Source: a bacterium
GTDB lineage: Bacteria > Patescibacteriota > Saccharimonadia > Saccharimonadales > UBA4665
Direction of reading: 5' to 3'
DNA length: 50,622 nucleotides
Assembly: GCA_021790005.1 (NCBI GenBank)
Contig: JAJYIP010000001.1
Coordinates: 1 to 50,622 of the forward strand
The translations under genes and the position numbers were made by a program. Under the pieces are notes generated by a model. It ran no database searches and had not been told where the DNA came from. It saw only the letters and a list, made by a program, of their open reading frames with translations. This document shows, piece by piece, positions 15,592 to 23,297 of this stretch; positions within the stretch are counted from its first letter, which is position 1, and each line of letters opens with the position of its first letter.

Positions 15592-16566
15592 ATGAATTTT
15601 GTTAAGAAAATTTATCAACTAATACTCAAGTCTCTAAACTATAAAAAGGTAAAACTGGTAATATTTTCAATCCTCATTCTAATAATTATTGGGTTTGGTG
15701 TATTCGCCCTCTACTATGCCGTCTCTGGTTATAATAAGACAAAATCTAATTATGGTGCAACGTCTAACCAGCAAACTACAAACGGTACGGCTGCTCAGTC
15801 AGGTAACCCGTCAAATAGTTCATCAGCTAATCAATCGTCAAATTTGTGGCTTATAGCGTCGTCAGCTGTTGGCTACATAAACCAAGCCGAAGGCAGTAGT
15901 AACTTTACCAATAGTATTTTTAACTTTTCCTATGACTATGAAATAACCACACCCCACATATCTGGCGGCAATCTACTGTCTCATGCCACTAAAGTTATGA
16001 GCTATAAAAGCTATGCTCAATTCCAAGCCGATGCTTACTCTCACAGCCTACCCTCTGGCTATCCGGTTATGATGTACGACAATGAAGACTGGTCATACAC
16101 GCCGATCAACGAACAGCAAAACCCAATACTGTATTACCGGCAATTTGGTCAGTTGGCTCATAGCTTGGGCTATCACGTACTGGCAACGCCGGCTGCCGAC
16201 TTAACGAAAGTTTTATTGCCCAAGACAGATAACTACAGCGGTTATTTAAAGCTGGGCCTGGCTAAAACGGCACAGTTTGCGGATATATTTAACATCCAAG
16301 CGCAGAATACGACTAATGCCCAGTCGTACATTTCATTTGTAGTGTCCGCTATTGCTCAGATTAAACAGGTAAACCCTAAGGCGATCATACTGGCTGGGTT
16401 AACCGTTAAGATTAATGGTCCTTCTTTGGCTACTTTAGAAAAAGAGTATAACGGAACTAAAAATTTAGTTAATGGTTATTGGCTAAACGTAATAAGCCAC
16501 ACGCCTTCAGATAATATCTATGTGGGTAATTTGGCTCACGAATTTCTAATAGCAGTTAAGGCTTAA
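15592..16566 (+). CDS. membrane-anchored extracytoplasmic protein, possible TIM-barrel hydrolase
   Basis: A Lys-rich N-terminus and one membrane helix at about residues 21-44 are followed by a Ser/Asn/Gln linker (to about 83) and a globular domain to residue 324. The domain has strand-like segments spaced as in an alpha/beta barrel. These include PVMMYDNEDWSYTP with acidic residues, LGYHVLATPAADL, ADIFNIQAQ and PKAIILAGLTV. This resembles uncharacterised glycosidase-like barrels. I cannot assign catalytic residues with confidence. It is a single-gene unit between tRNA-Gln and the dienelactone hydrolase. Confidence 0.7.
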   Translation: MNFVKKIYQLILKSLNYKKVKLVIFSILILIIIGFGVFALYYAVSGYNKTKSNYGATSNQQTTNGTAAQSGNPSNSSSANQSSNLWLIASSAVGYINQAEGSSNFTNSIFNFSYDYEITTPHISGGNLLSHATKVMSYKSYAQFQADAYSHSLPSGYPVMMYDNEDWSYTPINEQQNPILYYRQFGQLAHSLGYHVLATPAADLTKVLLPKTDNYSGYLKLGLAKTAQFADIFNIQAQNTTNAQSYISFVVSAIAQIKQVNPKAIILAGLTVKINGPSLATLEKEYNGTKNLVNGYWLNVISHTPSDNIYVGNLAHEFLIAVKA

Positions 16567-16589
16567 AGAATTTTCAAGCAGTTTGGCGT

Positions 16590-16595
16590 TATACT
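16590..16595 (+). promoter_or_regulatory. -10 box of the dienelactone hydrolase gene
   Basis: TATACT at 16590-16595. It leaves a leader of about 32 nt containing GGAG at 16620-16623 ahead of the ATG at 16635. Confidence 0.45.
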
Positions 16596-16634
16596 AAACT
16601 ATAGCTAGATCAAACTAAGCGGAGTAGATAACTA

Positions 16635-17366
16635 ATGTCGAAAGTAATCACCGTAGATGGTACGGAAGTTTATGTGGCCGAACCAACCCAAGAAGTCAAA
16701 GGCGGACTAATCGTTATTCATGAGATATGGGGACTCAACGACCATACTCGAGATGTAGCTGATCGTTTTGCCAAACAAGGCTATCTGGTCTATGCTCCCG
16801 AGCTACTAGCGGGGATGGCAATCAAAGAAGAAGTTACGGAAGATATGCAGCATAATCTTTTTAACCCCGAGAAGCGCAGTGAAGTTCAACCGATCTTGGG
16901 TAAACTGATGCAGCCAACCCAGACGCCGGAATTTACCGCAACAACAGTTAAAAAACTGCAGGCCGTATTTAATGCTCTATTGGCCGATCCAAAGGTTAAC
17001 AATCGGGTTGCCATTCTTGGTTTTTGCTTTGGTGGGAGCTACTGTTTTAACCTGGCCGTAGTCGAGCCTAGACTAAAGGCAGTCGTGCCTTTTTATGGGC
17101 ACTGCGGATATCCGGTTGAAACATTGCGCTTAATCAGTGCGCCGATCCTAGCTTTTTATGGTGAAAATGACCGTGGTATCGCTGCGGAGTTGCCAGATCT
17201 TGAAAACCGGATGCACCAGGCCGATGTAGATTTTAGCTACCGGGTTTATGCCGGTACCGGCCACGCTTTCTTTAACGATACTAATCCATATGCTTACGAT
17301 GAGACTGCCGCCAAAGATGCCTGGAAGCGTACCCTGGAATTTCTCGATAACTCGATTAATCGCTAA
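16635..17366 (+). CDS. dienelactone hydrolase family protein
   Basis: An alpha/beta hydrolase with a cysteine nucleophile, cytosolic, 243 residues. The triad can be placed as C131 (GFCFGGS), D179 (YGENDRG) and H210 (GTGHAFF), with the supporting E30 in VIHEIWGL, all at family spacing. The classical enzyme opens dienelactone in chlorocatechol breakdown, but no such pathway is visible here. A general esterase/thioesterase role is more likely. Its last 11 bases overlap the 3' end of rarA on the other strand. Confidence 0.92.
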   Translation: MSKVITVDGTEVYVAEPTQEVKGGLIVIHEIWGLNDHTRDVADRFAKQGYLVYAPELLAGMAIKEEVTEDMQHNLFNPEKRSEVQPILGKLMQPTQTPEFTATTVKKLQAVFNALLADPKVNNRVAILGFCFGGSYCFNLAVVEPRLKAVVPFYGHCGYPVETLRLISAPILAFYGENDRGIAAELPDLENRMHQADVDFSYRVYAGTGHAFFNDTNPYAYDETAAKDAWKRTLEFLDNSINR

Positions 17367-18549
17367 AAATATCCGATTCACTAAGTTCAGATGGCAAAAA
17401 ACCCTGCTTAGGAATATAGCCAGCTTGCCAGCGATAATCTTTGTTATAGCCGAGGTCTTTCATGAGTTTGGTAGGCGCATTCCTTAGGTGGAGCGGGATA
17501 CTTAGGTTAGGGTATTGCTCGGCCATTAGCTTGGCTTTAGCCATACTCTCAGCCACCTGACGTGACTTGGGTGCTTTTGCGAGTACGGCAGCACAATGGT
17601 ATAGGTTATATTCGGCTTCAGGTAGACCGATACGTTCGACCGCTAAGAATGTTGATACGGCCAAATTAAGAGCAGCCGGAGCCGCTAAGCCAATATCTTC
17701 GCTAGCAAATATGATCATCCGGCGGGCAATAAATTTCGGATCATCACCGCCGAGCAATAATCTGGCCAAGTAATAATAGGCGCCGCCGACACTGCCACCA
17801 CGCAGACTTTTAATGAACGCACTGGCCAGGTTATAGTGCGACTCTCCGGCTTTATCATGTAGTGGTACTTGTTTTTGAGCCGCCACTACAATGACGCTTT
17901 GGTCGATCGGTGCATCTCCGGACAGACTAAGACTTAATTCAAGTATGTTAAGACCATAACGAGCGTCGCCGTTACTGAATGAGGCGATCAGACTGATAGT
18001 TTTTTTGGGTAATTTAGTTTGGCTGATCTTTAGGCTTTTAGCAGCTTGCTGAATAATGGCTTCAATACTGGCTTCATTTAAGGCTTGTAAGACTACTAAC
18101 CGGCAACGACTTAAAAGTGCTGGTATAACCTCGAAGCTTGGATTCTCAGTCGTGGCGCCAATTAAAATAATGGTGCCGTTTTCAACGTATGGCAGGAAAG
18201 CATCTTGCTGGGCTTTATTAAATCGGTGGATCTCGTCAATGAACAGGATAGTGGATTTTTTAAATAGTTGGTTAGACTTGGCTTTATCTATGACTGCCAT
18301 AACGTCTTTTTTACCAGAAGCAACCGCTGACAATTCTATGAATTCGGCATTAGTTTCGTGCGCTATAATCCTCGCTAGGGTCGTCTTCCCGCTACCCGGC
18401 GGCCCCCAGAGAATAAGGCTGATCGGACGTCTGTCGGCAGCCAGTCTGTTGAGCAGTTTACCCGTACCGGTTACATGTTCCTGGCCAATTACCTGATCTA
18501 GTTTCGATGGACGCAAGCGGTCCGCTAAAGGCACATAAGTTTCATCCAT
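17356..18549 (-). CDS. rarA: replication-associated recombination protein A (RarA/MgsA), AAA+ ATPase
   Basis: A clamp-loader-like ATPase acting at stalled replication forks. Walker A GPPGSGKT is at residues 49-56, Walker B LFIDEIHR at 102-109, sensor 1 GATTENPSFE follows, and the Arg finger lies in LLSRCR. The C-terminal tetramerisation region includes RGGSVGGAYYYLARLLLGGDDP and EDIGLA. At 397 residues it is somewhat shorter than the usual 430-450. It is divergent from the alkyladenine glycosylase gene, sharing a 45-bp promoter region with it. Confidence 0.96.
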   Translation of the reverse strand: MDETYVPLADRLRPSKLDQVIGQEHVTGTGKLLNRLAADRRPISLILWGPPGSGKTTLARIIAHETNAEFIELSAVASGKKDVMAVIDKAKSNQLFKKSTILFIDEIHRFNKAQQDAFLPYVENGTIILIGATTENPSFEVIPALLSRCRLVVLQALNEASIEAIIQQAAKSLKISQTKLPKKTISLIASFSNGDARYGLNILELSLSLSGDAPIDQSVIVVAAQKQVPLHDKAGESHYNLASAFIKSLRGGSVGGAYYYLARLLLGGDDPKFIARRMIIFASEDIGLAAPAALNLAVSTFLAVERIGLPEAEYNLYHCAAVLAKAPKSRQVAESMAKAKLMAEQYPNLSIPLHLRNAPTKLMKDLGYNKDYRWQAGYIPKQGFLPSELSESDIFSD

Positions 18550-18558
18550 ATAGCTTCA

Positions 18559-18564
18559 AGTATA
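18559..18564 (-). promoter_or_regulatory. -10 box of rarA, leaderless type
   Basis: TATACT on the minus strand, 9 nt before the rarA ATG. It lies 14 bp from the opposing -10 of the glycosylase gene, so polymerase binding at one site should block the other. Confidence 0.55.
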
Positions 18565-18578
18565 GATTGTGCAGACTA

Positions 18579-18584
18579 TATAAT
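18579..18584 (+). promoter_or_regulatory. -10 box of the glycosylase gene, leaderless type
   Basis: TATAAT ends 10 nt before the ATG at 18595. There is no Shine-Dalgarno (AATATATAAGAAT lies between). Confidence 0.6.
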
Positions 18585-18594
18585 ATATAAGAAT

Positions 18595-19185
18595 ATGCAA
18601 CATACTTTGCTGGCTCAAGAGTTAGGTAGCTTGTCCGCGCATGACGCGGCCGGCCGATTAATCGGCAGCAAACTTAGTGTCAACAGAAACGGTCAGATAC
18701 TTAGCGGTACCATTATCGAGACCGAAGCTTATGATGAGTCTGATCCGGCTAGCCATAGTTTTAAGGGTGTGACTCAGCGTAACCATGTTATGTTTGGTCC
18801 ACCCGGGCGGGCTTATGTTTATTTTACATATGGCATGCACTATTGTTTGAATGTGGTGGTTGGTCGAGACGGTAGCGGTGCCGCTGTTCTAATTCGGGCG
18901 TTAAAGCCGCTGACTGGCATAGAAGCAATGAGGCAATTACGTGCTACGACCAAAGACAATAATTTATTAAACGGACCGGCTAAACTAACTAAAGGTCTGG
19001 ACATCGATATAACTCTTAATGGCCATGATTTAAGCCAAGCTCCCTTAAGGCTTGAACTGCTTGCGCCGTTAAATCCGGAGGAAATTAGCTGGACCAAACG
19101 CATCGGAATCCGAGAAGAAAATGATCGAGAGCTGTACTGGCGGGCGTGTTTAAAAAACTCGCTATATTTGTCAAGAAGCTTGTAA
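18595..19185 (+). CDS. mpg: 3-methyladenine DNA glycosylase, AAG/MPG family
   Basis: Removes alkylated purines from DNA as the first step of base excision repair. The family active site is present: IETEAY at residues 41-46 with catalytic E44, followed by H54 in ASHSFKG. The DNA-reading region GPPGRAYVYFTYGMHYCLNVV and the late NGPAKLTKGL also match. At 196 residues it is a normal bacterial length. It is paired divergently with rarA, both serving genome maintenance, and ends before a strong terminator. Confidence 0.95.
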   Translation: MQHTLLAQELGSLSAHDAAGRLIGSKLSVNRNGQILSGTIIETEAYDESDPASHSFKGVTQRNHVMFGPPGRAYVYFTYGMHYCLNVVVGRDGSGAAVLIRALKPLTGIEAMRQLRATTKDNNLLNGPAKLTKGLDIDITLNGHDLSQAPLRLELLAPLNPEEISWTKRIGIREENDRELYWRACLKNSLYLSRSL

Positions 19186-19230
19186 AATTTCCTATTGAAA
19201 AAATTACTATATAGGCTTAAGCTTTTTAAT

Positions 19231-19249
19231 AGGAAGTGTGAGGCTTCCT
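19231..19249 (+). terminator. small hairpin upstream of the main terminator
   Basis: AGGAAG (19231-19236) pairs with CTTCCT (19244-19249). It has no T tract of its own and may be part of a two-hairpin 3' end. Confidence 0.3.
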
Positions 19250-19253
19250 AAAC

Positions 19254-19281
19254 GACCCGGAGTCAATCCTCCGGGTCTTTT
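19254..19281 (+). terminator. rho-independent terminator after mpg
   Basis: GACCCGGAG at 19254-19262 pairs perfectly with CTCCGGGTC at 19269-19277 over a 6-nt loop, followed by TTTT. It separates mpg from the convergent L,D-transpeptidase gene. Confidence 0.9.
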
Positions 19282-19291
19282 AGTTGACAGC

Positions 19292-20005
19292 TTAGGCGGC
19301 TTTGATAGTAATCGGCGTACCGATCTGGACCCAGTTAAATAGCCACTTAGCGGTCGCCAGCGGGCATTCAACGCAACCGTGCGAAGCGATTGATGAGCTG
19401 GTAGAAATATTGCCAAATTGATTTGGAGTACGCCAAGTAGCGTCATGAAAACCATAAGCTCCGTATTGGTTAAACAGAAATGGCATCCAGTAACTTACTG
19501 GATCGCGCCAGGATGATACTCCGTCGTTTCCGGTTAAGGTCACATTGGTTTCCTTGGCATATATATGATAAGTTCCGGTTGGGGTAACATCGGCCGGATT
19601 ACCCGTATAACCAGTGATGACAGCCGAACTATAGGCTACGTGATTATAATTACAGGCCCATATGTGTTGCAGGCTTAATATAACGATAATTTGTTTAGGA
19701 TTAGTGTTACCGCTGCATTCAGTCGTTTGAGGTTTGGGCAATGGAGTGGTGCTGACATTGTAAATCTGTTGCTTGGTAATTGATTGGTAGGGAATGGATT
19801 TGACCTCTCCGCGAAACAAATATCCGATGGAGCCGACAATCGCTAAGATTATCACCAACCAAAGCATGCCGCCCCGTCGTTTTTTAGCCGGCCTGACAGC
19901 CTGATTAGGCGTCGGCCTATTTAAAATGTCGGCATAGTTTCCGACTTGCAGCATGCCCGGACGGTAGATGCGCATATTTTGGTGATTTTTGAGTTTACGA
20001 ACCAT
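19292..20005 (-). CDS. L,D-transpeptidase (YkuD family), membrane-anchored
   Basis: Makes 3-3 peptidoglycan crosslinks or attaches proteins to the wall, using a Cys nucleophile outside the membrane. A basic N-terminus and a membrane helix at about residues 47-64 precede the YkuD domain. The active site is H209-G-C211 (SHGCVEC), with YGFHDATW upstream. The usual SHGCVRM has become SHGCVECPL, adding C214 close to the nucleophile. The gene faces mpg and is divergent from a VanY-like carboxypeptidase, which suggests a peptidoglycan-maturation pair. Confidence 0.92.
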   Translation of the reverse strand: MVRKLKNHQNMRIYRPGMLQVGNYADILNRPTPNQAVRPAKKRRGGMLWLVIILAIVGSIGYLFRGEVKSIPYQSITKQQIYNVSTTPLPKPQTTECSGNTNPKQIIVILSLQHIWACNYNHVAYSSAVITGYTGNPADVTPTGTYHIYAKETNVTLTGNDGVSSWRDPVSYWMPFLFNQYGAYGFHDATWRTPNQFGNISTSSSIASHGCVECPLATAKWLFNWVQIGTPITIKAA

Positions 20006-20072
20006 AAAATACCTAACTATATTTTACACTATCTCCTTAAGGGAGTCTTAGAATTCGTTTTTACTTTTCAGC

Positions 20073-20081
20073 TGGTTTAAA
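20073..20081 (+). promoter_or_regulatory. extended -10 promoter of the VanY-like gene
   Basis: TGG-TTTAAA at 20073-20081, ending 10 nt before the ATG at 20092. The two upstream alternative starts (TTG 20083, GTG 20089) would lie ahead of the predicted transcription start. Confidence 0.4.
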
Positions 20082-20091
20082 ATTGAGTGTG

Positions 20092-20856
20092 ATGAAAAAA
20101 GGTGTCAAATTTATACTTTTTGTAGTCTTAATCGTTCTGGCCGGATTCGGTATGAATAACCTTGCTAATAAATCCAGTGTTTATAAAAGCTCATCTAAGC
20201 CTAGCTTAAAGCCAACTGTTAAGCCGCCGAGCAAACTGGCGTTCAATACCAAGCTTTATTCACATACCGATCCTACTTCTATTTGGGTGATGGTAAATAA
20301 GAAAAATCCCCTCAACCCCATAGACTACGCTCCGAGCGATCTGGTCGTACCGAACGTGCCGCTTAGGGTACCGGGCAATCAGACGATGCAAATGCGCCGG
20401 ATAGCAGCTGATGCTCTTCAGGCTATGTTTCTAGCAGCTAAGGCTGACACGATTAATTTAATGCTAGCCAGTGGCTACCGCTCATATAGTTACCAAACTA
20501 CGCTGTATAACTTCTATGTTAAGACACAAGGTCAAGCCGTGGCCGATACGCAAAGTGCCCGTCCTGGATACAGTGAGCACCAGACTGGATTAGCGGCTGA
20601 TGTGGAGCCCGTTAGCCGAACGTGTGAAGTGGCCCTATGCTTCGCACTAACACCGGAAGGCAAATGGTTGGCGTCGAACTCCTACCGCTACGGCTTTATA
20701 ATCCGTTATCCTCAAAACGGACAAGCTATCACCGGATATGAATATGAACCGTGGCATATCCGTTATATTGGTGTAGCTGCCGCAACAGCCATGCACAATC
20801 AGGGTGTTCTGACATTGGAACAGTTCTTCAATTATCCGGCCGCGCCAAGTTACTGA
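20092..20856 (+). CDS. D-alanyl-D-alanine carboxypeptidase, VanY/M15 family
   Basis: Trims the terminal D-Ala from peptidoglycan stem peptides outside the cell, using zinc. An N-terminal membrane anchor covers about residues 5-22. The M15 domain has LASGYRSYSYQ, the zinc motif GYSEHQTGLAADV, and the closing EPWHIRYIG with its zinc His. Start choice: ATG 20092 is preferred over TTG 20083 and GTG 20089 because of the promoter position. The length of 254 residues is normal. The last 7 bases overlap the convergent CapA-like gene. Confidence 0.93.
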   Translation: MKKGVKFILFVVLIVLAGFGMNNLANKSSVYKSSSKPSLKPTVKPPSKLAFNTKLYSHTDPTSIWVMVNKKNPLNPIDYAPSDLVVPNVPLRVPGNQTMQMRRIAADALQAMFLAAKADTINLMLASGYRSYSYQTTLYNFYVKTQGQAVADTQSARPGYSEHQTGLAADVEPVSRTCEVALCFALTPEGKWLASNSYRYGFIIRYPQNGQAITGYEYEPWHIRYIGVAAATAMHNQGVLTLEQFFNYPAAPSY

Positions 20857-22109
20857 TCGAATTCGGCGTAATATTGTTTTGAGGTTAGTAACACTACGTT
20901 AACTCCGTAAGAATTCAGTGTAGAGGTTATTCTTTGTTCTTGGGCCTGGATGGTGGTATTTAACTGTTGGGTATTAATCAGGCTTTGGGTGGCGTCCTCC
21001 AATAAATACAGATGAAGATTAGTTCTGGCATCAATATCGTCGGCTGCAGACTGGGCTTCGGTCCATTCATAATGCATATAGATCGGTAAAAAGCCTAGCC
21101 CGGATATTGCTAAAGTCTTTGGATTGATCTGCATGACAGCTATCCCGTTAAAGATAGTGGCGGCAGGTTCCTGAGTGTGTAGAAAATTGCCTAGTCCGTA
21201 CCAGACCAGGGTTTTATTACCATGGCTGCCGCTGAGCCACTGGACGGGTTGCAGTTCGTGTGTACCTTGACCGAGTATTAGATTGACGCCTTGGTCGGCT
21301 AACCACTGGGCATCAGCCGCTTGAATAGGGTTGATTGTCTGACTGTATTCAGTCCCCCAGCGCATGCTGACAATTATAAATTTGGCGCCGTTTTGTCTGG
21401 CAGTATTAATTTGTTGCGAGGCAAAAGCTTTGGAAAAAATATTAACTCCGTAGTTATTAAGCGGTGGCGCGTCTGAATTGGAGTATGTCGTATAGGCCAA
21501 AAAAGCAAACTTAATGCCATGTTTCGTGAAGTATTTGACGGACTCATGTTGCGTTTGGTTCTGATTCTCGCCAGCAAACGCTAGAATACCCGGCGTGTGC
21601 TGCCAGGCGCTGACTGAGTTGTTGACGTTTGTCTGGGTAAAGTCGAAGCTATGGTTAGACGCCAGATTAATTAAGTTGCAACCCAGCTTACCCATATCTG
21701 TTACGAATTCGGTTGGGGAATTAAATTTTGGATATCCGCTAATGCCTAAGCTTTCACCGCCATTTAAAATCGGGTCATTGCAGAAGCGGATGTCTGCAGC
21801 TTGAAAGACGGGCAGGAAATCGTCGATCATTGGCATGTAATTGTATGTACCGTTAGGAAGTTTGGCGGCCGCATTGATTGAATCGTGAGCGATCCAGTCT
21901 CCGGTGGCGATCATATTAATAAACGGTCGGTTGTAGCCCGAGGGTAGCGCTGCCTTGGCGTTAGGTGCGGAATGCCTGGTTGATCCGTACCCCGCTGGCT
22001 TTATATAGTTATATAAAAAGGCCGTAACGATAAGCCCCATTAAAATAAGCAGCCGAAAAACTAAATTACGCCGCTGTTTTCGGTGCCGGTGATAGTCGAC
22101 TTTGTCCAT
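20850..22109 (-). CDS. CapA-family metallophosphatase-like surface protein
   Basis: A membrane helix at about residues 13-32 anchors an extracytoplasmic domain of the bacterial capsule-synthesis (PGA_cap/CapA) family. Its signatures are NMIATGDWIAHDS, LINLASNHSFDF, GILAFAGENQ, KFIIVSMRWGTEY, LADQGVNLILGQGTHELQP and VWYGLGNFLHTQ. These match the metal-binding Asp, Asn-His and Gly-His positions of the family (here GTHELQ). CapA acts in poly-gamma-glutamate export, but no capBC is nearby, so the real substrate is open. TATATT 8 nt before the ATG may be a leaderless -10. Confidence 0.88.
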   Translation of the reverse strand: MDKVDYHRHRKQRRNLVFRLLILMGLIVTAFLYNYIKPAGYGSTRHSAPNAKAALPSGYNRPFINMIATGDWIAHDSINAAAKLPNGTYNYMPMIDDFLPVFQAADIRFCNDPILNGGESLGISGYPKFNSPTEFVTDMGKLGCNLINLASNHSFDFTQTNVNNSVSAWQHTPGILAFAGENQNQTQHESVKYFTKHGIKFAFLAYTTYSNSDAPPLNNYGVNIFSKAFASQQINTARQNGAKFIIVSMRWGTEYSQTINPIQAADAQWLADQGVNLILGQGTHELQPVQWLSGSHGNKTLVWYGLGNFLHTQEPAATIFNGIAVMQINPKTLAISGLGFLPIYMHYEWTEAQSAADDIDARTNLHLYLLEDATQSLINTQQLNTTIQAQEQRITSTLNSYGVNVVLLTSKQYYAEFDQ

Positions 22110-22180
22110 TTATTTTAAATATACATGAAAAGAACGTGGCAATAAGTAAGTTATGGGCCGCACGTTGCCCCAGCATAAGC

Positions 22181-22186
22181 TATAAT
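22181..22186 (+). promoter_or_regulatory. -10 box of rmuC, strictly leaderless type
   Basis: TATAAT ends 7 nt before the ATG at 22194, placing the transcription start on or next to the start codon. Confidence 0.6.
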
Positions 22187-22193
22187 TTTAAAT

Positions 22194-23297
22194 ATGATAG
22201 AAGCCGTGTTGATTATATTGGGTTTGATTGTGCTGGCACTCGGTTATACTTTGTTCAGGCGACAAGGCGGTAGCCAAAACTCTCAAGCGGCGTTATTGAT
22301 CAAGCAGGATCTGGACCGGCTAAGTGAAGACATAACTAATTTAAAAGACAGTCTTAATACACAAATAACTGACCGGCTAGATAAAAATCAGTCGATGATG
22401 CTTAGTAGCATGGAGAAGCAATTTAGTGCCAGTTCCCGGATAATAAATGAAGTAACCCGTAGTCTAACGGAGCTAAAAGAATCAAACAAACAGGTGGTTA
22501 GTATAACCGATGAACTGAAAACTCTTCAGAATGTCTTACAGAACCCGAAGCAAAGGGGAGTTTTAGGAGAATATTATTTGCAATCCGTGCTTGAAAACGT
22601 CTTGCCGCCAGACAGGTTTAAGCTGCAGCACAAGATCGGACAGGGAGATGACGGCCGAGACTTAATCTGTGATGCGGTTATTTTGCTGGACAAGGGTATT
22701 ATGCTGCCGGTTGATGCCAAATTTTCACTCGAGAACTATAACCGGTTAATTGAAGAAAAGAATCCAATTCAACGCGATGCTTTAGCTAAACAGTTCAAGT
22801 CTGATCTTAAGCAGCGGATCGATGAAACTGCTAAATATATCCGGCCGGGCAATGGTACGATGGATTTTGCTTTCATGTTCATACCCAGCGAGGCAATTTA
22901 CTACGATTTGTTAGCCAATAAGGTCGGCGCCAGTAACGTTTCGTCGCGTGATCTTATTGAGTATGCTTTCAGGGATAAAAACGTTATCATCGTCAGTCCA
23001 ACCAGCTTTTTGGCATATCTGCAAACCGTTATGCAGGGGTTAAGAAGCTTGCATATTGAGGAGCAAGCCAAATCAATCCAGCTACGGGTAGGTGAACTAG
23101 GTCGTCATATCAACGGCTACCAGACCAGTATGCTCAAACTAGGCAACTCGTTAAAGAGCACAGTCGGCCATTTTAACCAGGCGCACAAGGAACTGTCCAA
23201 AATGGATAAAGACGTCCTGAAGATTACTGAAACCGGGTCACCAAAGGTTGAAACCTTGCTTTTAGATAAACCCAACCTGGACGATTCAGAGCTCTAA
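22194..23297 (+). CDS. rmuC: DNA recombination protein RmuC
   Basis: RmuC limits rearrangement at inverted repeats and carries a nuclease-like fold. An N-terminal membrane helix (residues 2-20) is followed by a long coiled coil to about residue 120. The conserved core comes next: RGVLGEYYLQSVLENVLPP, GRDLICDAVILL, MLPVDAKFSLENY, DFAFMFIPSEAIYYDLL and IVSPTSFLAYLQTV. At 367 residues it is a typical short RmuC. Its stop overlaps the convergent glycosidase by 4 bp. Confidence 0.95.
   Translation: MIEAVLIILGLIVLALGYTLFRRQGGSQNSQAALLIKQDLDRLSEDITNLKDSLNTQITDRLDKNQSMMLSSMEKQFSASSRIINEVTRSLTELKESNKQVVSITDELKTLQNVLQNPKQRGVLGEYYLQSVLENVLPPDRFKLQHKIGQGDDGRDLICDAVILLDKGIMLPVDAKFSLENYNRLIEEKNPIQRDALAKQFKSDLKQRIDETAKYIRPGNGTMDFAFMFIPSEAIYYDLLANKVGASNVSSRDLIEYAFRDKNVIIVSPTSFLAYLQTVMQGLRSLHIEEQAKSIQLRVGELGRHINGYQTSMLKLGNSLKSTVGHFNQAHKELSKMDKDVLKITETGSPKVETLLLDKPNLDDSEL

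Noticed and set aside
18056-18496. 146-codon open frame on the plus strand inside rarA
   Set aside because: Antisense to conserved Walker A and B regions of rarA, with no promoter or ribosome site.
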